In this document: positions 6,811 to 11,364 of the stretch, piece by piece
Layout of the letters: every line of letters starts with the position of its first letter
Position numbering within the stretch: position 1 is the first letter of the stretch
Origin: Chloroflexia bacterium
GTDB taxonomy: Bacteria; Chloroflexota; Chloroflexia; Thermomicrobiales; UBA6265
Reading direction: 5' to 3'
NCBI GenBank assembly: GCA_030430125.1
Contig: JAUIGA010000066.1
Span: 1 to 11,364 of the forward strand
Length of the DNA: 11,364 nucleotides
Program-made: the position numbers and the translations under genes
Notes under the pieces: model-generated
Told to the model about the DNA's origin: nothing
Databases searched by the model: none
What the model saw: only the letters and a program-made list of their open reading frames with translations

Positions 6811-7806
6811 TCACCGCTCGACGAGGTCGGCGAACACCGACGCCAGCGACTCGTCAATCGCCTGCACCTCGAACAGCCGGATACCGGATCGTTGCGCCAG
6901 CACCGGCACCGTCCGGTAAAACGCGCGCACATCCTGCGTATCAACCACGATTCGTCCATGCTCGTCGATGCGCACCGCGCGCACGGCATCGCTGCCGATG
7001 AGGGCACCGGCGAGCTCGCGCGGTCGATCGGCCCGCAGCCGGATCTCCCGATCACGCGAATCGATACGCTCGCGAATCGCGCGGAAGTCGCCAACCGCGG
7101 CGAGTTTGCCATTGACGATCACGATGATGTTCTGGGCGAGCCGCTCGACCTCTTCCAGCACGTGCGACGACACGATGACCGTCTTCCCCGCGCGGCCCAG
7201 ATCCCGGATCAGGCGAATCAGGTGCACACGCTGGACCGGATCGGTGCCGTTGAGCGGCTCGTCCATGAGAACGATGTCGGGATCGTGCACCAGCGCGCCG
7301 GCAACCTTGATCCGCTGGCGCATGCCTTTCGAATAGCCGCCCACCTTGCGGTCTGCCGCTGGTCCCATCTCCACCAACGCGATCGCCCGCTCCGTCGCCA
7401 CATCGACATCGGGAAGCTTCTGCAGCCGGGCGTTGAGCCGCACGAACTCTCGCCCGGTCAGGAATGGATAGATCGTCTCCGTCTCGGACACCAGTCCCAG
7501 GCGACGATAGACCTCCGTGCGTCCGCGAACGGCATCGCCTTCGATCGTGATCGTCCCGCTTGATGGCGCCAGAAGGCCGCAGATCATCTTCAGGGTCGTC
7601 GACTTGCCCGCGCCATTCGGCCCAAGCAGACCGGTAACGCCGGGGGCGACGCCGAAGGTGACGTTCGAAACGGCGACGATATCGCCGTACCACTTCGACA
7701 CCTCGCTCACCAGCAGGATAGGCTCCTGCCCCGCGCGGATCCCCGGCACCGTGGGAGGAGAGGTTGGCGCCACTGCGGTATCGGCTGTCTTGCGCTTCCC
7801 GATCAT
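6811..7806 (-). CDS. ABC transporter ATP-binding protein, second exporter
   Basis: A 331-residue nucleotide-binding subunit of the CcmA/NatA type. It has Walker A GPNGAGKS (62-69), signature YSKGMRQR (158-165, the degenerate form common in ABC-2 exporters in place of LSGGQ), Walker B DIVLMDEP (177-184) and H-loop H215 in IVSSH. Note LNGTDP after Walker B where most relatives have TNGLDP or TAGLDP. Residues 1-30 are a non-conserved, possibly flexible leader. Residues 240-331 form the C-terminal regulatory region usual for this class. It should energise the permease encoded downstream (6544-5783) and possibly also the one upstream. Its ATG shares the ATGA tetranucleotide with the stop of the preceding permease, and a GAGG lies 8 nt upstream, so translation is very probably coupled. 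Confidence 0.93.
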   Translation of the reverse strand: MIGKRKTADTAVAPTSPPTVPGIRAGQEPILLVSEVSKWYGDIVAVSNVTFGVAPGVTGLLGPNGAGKSTTLKMICGLLAPSSGTITIEGDAVRGRTEVYRRLGLVSETETIYPFLTGREFVRLNARLQKLPDVDVATERAIALVEMGPAADRKVGGYSKGMRQRIKVAGALVHDPDIVLMDEPLNGTDPVQRVHLIRLIRDLGRAGKTVIVSSHVLEEVERLAQNIIVIVNGKLAAVGDFRAIRERIDSRDREIRLRADRPRELAGALIGSDAVRAVRIDEHGRIVVDTQDVRAFYRTVPVLAQRSGIRLFEVQAIDESLASVFADLVER

Positions 7807-8717
7807 GACGCATTCCTCGGGGAGTAACGCCAGCGCACGAACAGCGTGCCGCCGACGATGACGAAGCTGACCCACGCGTAGTACATCCACACCGGCAGGT
7901 CGACCTCTCGAACGACACTCTCCGGTCGCGCCTCGAACATGGATGCGCTGATCGCGTCGAAGACATAGGTAAACGAGCCGAACACCAGGTACCGGCGCCA
8001 ATCCTGGTCGAGCTCGGAGATGGCAAGCTCGACCAAACCAGAGATGATGAGGAACCCGATCACAATGACCGCGATCGCCACCCCCTTGCGATCGGTCATC
8101 GAGGAGATGACGAGCGCGATCGTGCCCAGCGTGAGCGCGATCAGCGTGCCGAGCAGGATCACCCGCCCGAGATCCCCGATGTTGTCGCGCATCGCGCTCG
8201 CCGGCGAGTCAGCCGTAAGCTGGGTCCCAAGCCAAAGGATGACCGCCGGCAGCACCGAGATCGTCATGGTCAGCACTGCCGCCGCGGCGACCTTGGAGAA
8301 CACGTAGTCGAATCGGGAGATCGCGCGCGCGAAGTAGAGCGGCAGCGTCTTTTCGCGGCGGTCCGGCACCAGGATCTCGGGAATCACCGTCGCCGCGAAA
8401 ATGCCGACGATGGAGAAAATGCCGGCGAAATAGCCATGATAGGAGGCGACGTTGGCCTCCGGCAGCAGCGCCGCGATTCCGATCATGACGATCAGCGGCA
8501 CGAACGAGGAGGCATACAGCAGGATTGGCAGGATCTTCGCCGTCCAGGACTTGCGAATGCCCATGGCACGCTTCATGGAGTAGGTGAACAGCGAGTAGAC
8601 CGCCCGGCGGCGTCCTTCGCGAGGACCGTCGTAATGGGCATACCCGCGATCGAACACCTCGCCGTAGCGGGTCGCGCCATCCGGGGATGTGGCTGCCGGA
8701 ATCGTTCGGTCAGTCAT
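7803..8717 (-). CDS. ABC-2 type transporter permease, first exporter
   Basis: A 304-residue membrane protein. The first 55 residues are cytoplasmic and contain GYAHYDGPREGRRRAVYSL (25-43), a segment recurring in long-leader ABC-2 permeases paired with NatA-type ATPases. About six membrane segments follow (near 62-86, 94-116, 141-165, 186-206, 211-232, 276-296). The stretch VPDRREKTLPLYFARAISR (117-135) is the expected cytoplasmic coupling region between segments 2 and 3. It probably forms the channel of an exporter with the ATPase encoded just upstream, whose stop lies inside this gene's start (8-nt overlap). The ATG at 8717 has GAGGAGG 9 nt upstream. The substrate is not apparent; lipids, peptides, antibiotics and sodium are all handled by this family. 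Confidence 0.9.
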   Translation of the reverse strand: MTDRTIPAATSPDGATRYGEVFDRGYAHYDGPREGRRRAVYSLFTYSMKRAMGIRKSWTAKILPILLYASSFVPLIVMIGIAALLPEANVASYHGYFAGIFSIVGIFAATVIPEILVPDRREKTLPLYFARAISRFDYVFSKVAAAAVLTMTISVLPAVILWLGTQLTADSPASAMRDNIGDLGRVILLGTLIALTLGTIALVISSMTDRKGVAIAVIVIGFLIISGLVELAISELDQDWRRYLVFGSFTYVFDAISASMFEARPESVVREVDLPVWMYYAWVSFVIVGGTLFVRWRYSPRNAS

Positions 8718-9702
8718 CGGCCGCAACCTCCTCGCGCGACGCGCCGACATTGCCGAGGTAGATATCCTCCAGCGTTCGCGAGCGCGTCCGCAGCGACCGA
8801 AGCGCGGCGCCCTGATCCACCGCCAGGTCGCGAATGAGGTCGAAGACCTGCTCGTCGCGGACATCCACAATGAGCTCTTCCACCCCGAGGTCGAGGTCCG
8901 CGCCGCGCACATCGACCCCCTGCGCCTCCAGCCCGCGCTGGAACGCCGCCTGGTCGCCATCGATATGGACGATCACCTCGCCGCCGATGGTATCCATCGC
9001 GCCCAGCGGCTGCGACGCCACCAGCCGTCCCTGGTCGAGGATCACCACATAGTCGCAGACCTTCTCGACATCTTCGAGAATATGGGTGGACACCACCACC
9101 GCGATGCCCATCTGCCGGTAGATGCGCTGGATCAGCTCCAGCATCTCCTCGCGGCCACGCGGGTCCAGGCCGGCGGTCGGCTCGTCGAGGAGGACCAGCT
9201 TTGGGTCGTGCACGATGGCCTGCGCGAGCTTCACGCGCTGGCGCATGCCGGTGGAAAATCCCTTGATGAGGCGATAGCGCTCCTCGGCCAGCCCGACCTG
9301 GTAGAGCACGTCCGCGGCGCGTTGCCGGGCGGCGCGTGGCGGCAGACCGCTCATCTCCGCCATGTGCCCGACGAAGTCGGCCGCGGTGGTATTGGTCGGC
9401 AGCCCCTCGGCCTCGGGCATGTAGCCCACGTACTCGCGCACGCGGGTGCCCTCACGCCGGGTGTCAAAGCCGACGACGGTCATCACGCCCTCATCCGGCG
9501 CGATCAGGCCCAGCAGCAGGCGAATCAGGGTCGTCTTGCCGGCGCCGTTGGCCCCGAGCAACCCGACCGACGCCTGCGGCATCTGCAGCGAGATCCCATC
9601 CAGTGCCACGAATGAGCCGAATGTCTTGCGGAGCCCGCGAATATCGATTACTGGCGCGTTCGCCCGCGCGCCGTCGGGAGCGCTGGCGTTGTCCTGCAAC
9701 AT
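8710..9702 (-). CDS. ABC transporter ATP-binding protein, first exporter
   Basis: A 330-residue ATPase. After a 16-residue leader, VIDIRGLRKTFG begins the domain. Walker A is GANGAGKT (50-57), the signature FSTGMRQR (149-156), Walker B LVLLDEPTAGLD (169-180), and H-loop H207 in VSTHILED. All catalytic residues are intact. Residues 230-330 are the C-terminal extension of drug- and lipid-exporter ATPases. It shares the 'GMRQR' signature with the second ATPase but is clearly diverged from it, so the two are not a recent tandem duplication. An ATG at 9717 is in frame but poorly served, with GAGG 14 nt away. The ATG at 9702 has AGGA 7 nt upstream and is preferred. It is the first gene of the cluster, preceded by a leader with three hairpins. 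Confidence 0.93.
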   Translation of the reverse strand: MLQDNASAPDGARANAPVIDIRGLRKTFGSFVALDGISLQMPQASVGLLGANGAGKTTLIRLLLGLIAPDEGVMTVVGFDTRREGTRVREYVGYMPEAEGLPTNTTAADFVGHMAEMSGLPPRAARQRAADVLYQVGLAEERYRLIKGFSTGMRQRVKLAQAIVHDPKLVLLDEPTAGLDPRGREEMLELIQRIYRQMGIAVVVSTHILEDVEKVCDYVVILDQGRLVASQPLGAMDTIGGEVIVHIDGDQAAFQRGLEAQGVDVRGADLDLGVEELIVDVRDEQVFDLIRDLAVDQGAALRSLRTRSRTLEDIYLGNVGASREEVAADD

Positions 9703-9718
9703 GCGTTGTTCCTGCATT

Positions 9719-9808
9719 GAGGCGAATCGTGCCTCACTGTGCGACGGCAAGTCCGTCACACGTGCACCAGCGCAAGTGTATACCGGTCCACAACCCGGCG
9801 GGTTGTGG
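9719..9808 (-). promoter_or_regulatory. Three-hairpin leader upstream of the ABC operon
   Basis: Three inverted repeats lie in series before the first ATPase gene: CCACAACCC-GGC-GGGTTGTGG (9788-9808, perfect 9-bp stem), a 5-bp GACGG/CCGTC stem with flanking TGT/ACA (9738-9760), and GAGGC/GCCTC (9719-9735), only a few bases before the ribosome-binding site. The first is strong enough to be an operator or an RNA structure. No U-tract follows any of them, so simple attenuation is not obvious. Confidence 0.4.
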
Positions 9809-9994
9809 CGCTCCGGTTGCCACCGTCCATGCGTCGCAAGCATGCGATAGATTCGACACCCCTCGCCTGCCCGCGTTCTCTCTGCAGATTCGGTCAGCGC
9901 AAGGCCTGCCGGTCGAGCGCTGCCGAGACTGTACGTGCAGAAACAACAACATTCGTCGCACGCCGTGCGCCATTCGTACCCCGGGGATGCTATG

Positions 9995-10039
9995 CTGGAA
10001 TCCAGAATGCGTCAGCCGTCACCTCCACCTGGTTTCCAG
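9995..10039 (+). promoter_or_regulatory. Pair of CTGG-N3-CCAG palindromes, candidate operators
   Basis: CTGGAATCCAG (9995-10005) and CTGGTTTCCAG (10029-10039) share eight symmetrical bases and differ only in the 3-nt centre. Their start-to-start distance of 34 bp is about three helical turns. They sit 70-115 bp upstream of the LuxR-type start, the first overlapping a possible -10 TATGCT. Which protein binds is unknown; autoregulation by the neighbouring GerE-type protein is an inference. Confidence 0.4.
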
Positions 10040-10108
10040 GCGACACGCATCGCAGGCCAGCGGGGTCGCCGCCGCATTCGGTGGCAAGTTGCATGCGGGA
10101 GGTGTGGT

Positions 10109-10873
10109 ATGCCCTCACGACATTTGCCAACTCACTCGCTGACCCTGACCCGGGCGATCTCCTCCGATGGCCAGACGATCTCGCATGATCGGCCCGAATC
10201 CATCGGCATTCCCCCGCTGGTCGGGCTGGTATCGGCGTACCGGTACCAGAGCCTTCGTCTCTCCGCGCGACTCTCCGCCATGTCGGGATTCCGCATGGTG
10301 GCCATGTCGCCGCAGGATGCGATCATGCCCAAACGGGCCGTCACCGGCGTTGCTGTGCCGGCCGTGGACATGTTGCTCGTCGAACCGGGGGATTTGGGCA
10401 CGACAACGCTGGAGGATCTCGTCCAGCTTGCCCGGACACACGCCTTGCCGCTGACATGGCTGGGCGAGCCGCCGATCGCGCAGCGCCTTGCCACGGCAAC
10501 GCTGCCTGGTGGCATGATCCCGCCGCAATCGACGCTGGAACAGGTCGAAAGCGCGCTGGCCGCCGCCGCTGCCGGGCTTCACGTGGTCCACCCCGATTTC
10601 GTGCATGTCACCGACCAGACCGAGCCGGACTCGGACGAAACCCCACCCCTGCTCGACGACGCACCGACGCTGTCGCCGCGGGAGCAGGAGGTGCTTGCAC
10701 AGGTCGCCAGCGGTCTGCCCAACAAGGCGATCGCCCGCAAGCTCGGTATCACCGACCACACGGTCAAGTTCCACGTCAGCTCGGTCCTGAGCAAGCTGGA
10801 GGCAGCCAGCCGCAGCGAAGCCGTGGCCATCGCCACCCGCCGGGGGTTGCTGCCGGACACGGACGACCGCTGA
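10109..10873 (+). CDS. LuxR/GerE-type regulator with degenerate receiver-like domain
   Basis: A 254-residue DNA-binding regulator. The C-terminal GerE helix-turn-helix (about 186-248) is canonical: LSPREQEVLAQVASGLPNKA, then IARKLGITDHTVKFHVSSVL. Residues 35-163 follow the outline of a response-regulator receiver but lack its active site. The first strand PLVGLVSAYRY has no acidic pair, the phosphoacceptor position in VDMLLVEPGDL is Glu92 (five residues after D87, where Asp is expected), the strand-4 Thr is not evident, and the conserved Lys falls at Pro138 in GGMIPPQST. AAAAAGLHVVHP matches the usual last helix and exit of NarL-type receivers. A 20-residue acidic linker (168-186) joins the domains. 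The start is fixed by GGGAGG 6 nt before ATG. It is divergent from the ABC exporter cluster, a possible target. The N-terminal assignment is my inference from pattern; the GerE domain is certain. Confidence 0.9.
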   Translation: MPSRHLPTHSLTLTRAISSDGQTISHDRPESIGIPPLVGLVSAYRYQSLRLSARLSAMSGFRMVAMSPQDAIMPKRAVTGVAVPAVDMLLVEPGDLGTTTLEDLVQLARTHALPLTWLGEPPIAQRLATATLPGGMIPPQSTLEQVESALAAAAAGLHVVHPDFVHVTDQTEPDSDETPPLLDDAPTLSPREQEVLAQVASGLPNKAIARKLGITDHTVKFHVSSVLSKLEAASRSEAVAIATRRGLLPDTDDR

Positions 10874-10915
10874 CCGGGCGATCGCTGATCGTTTATATCC
10901 AGATGCCATTCCATA

Positions 10916-10977
10916 GCCTGGGCTGCGATGCCCGGGTTCGCAGAACACGGGGTCTAACGATCTCCCGAACCCCAGGC
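10916..10977 (+). terminator. Inverted repeats downstream of the LuxR-type gene
   Basis: GCCTGGG (10916-10922) is complementary to CCCAGGC (10971-10977), and GGGTTCG (10934-10940) to CGAACCC (10966-10972). The two stems share two bases on the right side, so they are alternatives or form a bulged composite. They lie 42 nt past the stop codon, with no T-run following. A terminator role is a guess from position. Confidence 0.3.
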
Positions 10978-11072
10978 GCTCAGAGTCATCCAGGAAGGCG
11001 TGGGGTAATCTCCGGTTGATTCGTGGCGGCACACGCATGCGGGCATCGATATCAGAACGGCAGATCAGTTGG

Positions 11073-11100
11073 CGCCTTGGCTCAATATTGAGGCATGGCG
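11073..11100. repeat. 28-bp near-perfect palindrome around CTCAATATTGAG
   Basis: The core CTCAATATTGAG (11081-11092) is a perfect 12-bp palindrome. Outward, symmetry continues to CGCC...GGCG with two mismatched positions, 24 of 28 bases being symmetrical. The AT-rich centre stands out in this GC-rich DNA. It is placed 4 nt before the stem-loop block and could be an operator or a recombinase-related site. Confidence 0.5.
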
Positions 11101-11104
11101 AAAC

Positions 11105-11327
11105 GGGAGGTCATTGCCCGCGCCAGCGATGGCCTTTAATCAACCTGTCAGCGCGGGCAAGGCCTCCCCTTGTATGTTGGTGGGGACGGCGAAGCCGGCC
11201 TCCGAGCCTCCCCTGGGTCTGGACACGACCGTGCGGTAGTCCGGAGCCGGCCTCACCGGTCTGGTGGTGCAGCCGGTGCCCTCGAACGGTTCCCCGGGGT
11301 CTCACTCCCGCCTAGGCAAGGCCGAGG
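11105..11327 (+). ncRNA. Candidate structured RNA (leader RNA or IS110-type bridge-RNA-like region)
   Basis: Four stem-loops follow one another: GGGAGG (11105-11110) with CCTCCC (11163-11168), continued after a small internal loop by an exact 10-bp TTGCCCGCGC/GCGCGGGCAA stem (11114-11123 with 11151-11160) around a 27-nt loop; GCCGGC(C)TCCG (11194-11204) with CGGAGCCGGC (11242-11251) around a 37-nt loop; CACCGG/CCGGTG (11254-11278) with a 13-nt loop; and CCTAGGC-AAG-GCCGAGG (11311-11327) with one mismatch. A first hairpin followed by stem-loops with large internal loops is also the outline of IS110-family bridge RNAs, which are encoded between the element's left end and the recombinase gene. 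No recombinase is visible because the window ends. A riboswitch-like leader is the alternative. I recognise no known RNA family. The strand is chosen for a gene expected to the right. Confidence 0.3.
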
Positions 11328-11364
11328 ACCGCTGCCGCTCCAGTCTACGGTATCCGCACATGGG

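Larger units (their letters stand above)
9703..10108. other. Divergent intergenic region between the ABC cluster and the LuxR-type gene
   Basis: These 406 nt hold the control regions of both transcription units. On the ABC side there are three hairpins (9719-9808). On the regulator side there are two CTGG-N3-CCAG palindromes and a TATGCT (9991-9996) that could be a -10 box, though no matching -35 is visible. No convincing protein-coding frame is present. The frame that runs upstream of the regulator start to 9935 shows no family-like sequence. Confidence 0.6.
10874..11364. other. Gene-free, structure-rich right end
   Basis: No protein-like frame is visible on either strand. The longest plus-strand frame (11016-11315) is Arg/Pro/Trp/Ser-rich and crosses all the stem-loops. 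The region holds a possible terminator, a 28-bp palindrome and about 220 nt of consecutive stem-loops. A CGATC-GCT-GATCG-TTTAT mini-hairpin (10880-10897) directly after the regulator stop is too weak to call by itself. The window closes with CACATGGG, whose ATG may or may not start a gene. Confidence 0.6.

Noticed and set aside
8689..9615. 308-codon plus-strand open frame opposite the first ATPase
   Set aside because: It mirrors the ATPase codons, is His/Arg/Asp-rich, and shows no family motif or ribosome-binding site.
10916..10977. Possible tRNA suggested by GGTTCG and a terminal CCTGGG/CCCAGG pairing
   Set aside because: No D-arm, anticodon arm or correctly spaced T-arm can be drawn; the stems conflict with each other.
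11016..11315. 99-codon plus-strand frame in the right-end region
   Set aside because: Composition (Arg, Pro, Trp, Ser) and the stem-loops it spans suggest structured non-coding DNA; no start site support or similarity.
1..11364. CRISPR array or toxin-antitoxin pair
   Set aside because: No regularly spaced direct repeats and no small overlapping gene pair with toxin or antitoxin features were seen.

Overview
This is a GC-rich bacterial window in which nearly all the coding lies on the minus strand. Gene content (an F420-type luciferase-like oxidoreductase, a ROK sugar kinase, a NYN-domain protein, tandem ABC-2 exporters) and a palindromic repeat of the GTCATTCTGAGC type suggest a Chloroflexota bacterium, perhaps Thermomicrobia or Sphaerobacter-like. 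That assignment is inference; no rRNA or other marker gene is present.

Layout in order of transcription on the minus strand, from right to left: (i) a four-gene ABC-2 export cluster, ATPase (9702-8710), permease (8717-7803), ATPase (7806-6811), permease (6544-5783). The first three genes overlap by 8 and 4 nt, so translation is probably coupled. The last permease is set apart by 266 nt that contain a 154-bp inverted-repeat element. (ii) A luciferase-like monooxygenase-family oxidoreductase (5702-4761). (iii) A ROK-family kinase (4622-3627). (iv) A NYN-domain putative RNase (3298-2318). (v) An alpha/beta hydrolase (2107-1148) that overlaps by 8 nt a multi-pass GT39-like glycosyltransferase running off the left edge (1155-1). 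GC-rich hairpins without U-tracts follow genes (ii), (iii) and (iv).

The only convincing plus-strand gene is a LuxR/GerE-type regulator (10109-10873), divergent from the ABC cluster across a 406-nt intergenic region. Its receiver-like domain appears to lack the phosphoacceptor Asp (Glu in its place) and the conserved Lys. Two CTGG-N3-CCAG palindromes lie upstream of it, and several hairpins lie in the leader of the ABC cluster. Regulation of the exporters by this protein is plausible but inferred from position only.

The right end (10874-11364) shows no credible gene but is dense in secondary structure: a possible terminator, a 28-bp near-perfect palindrome, and about 220 nt of successive stem-loops ending at the window edge. 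It may be a structured RNA leader or the non-coding left end of an IS110-type element, which would carry a bridge-RNA-like transcript. The sequence that would decide this lies outside the window.
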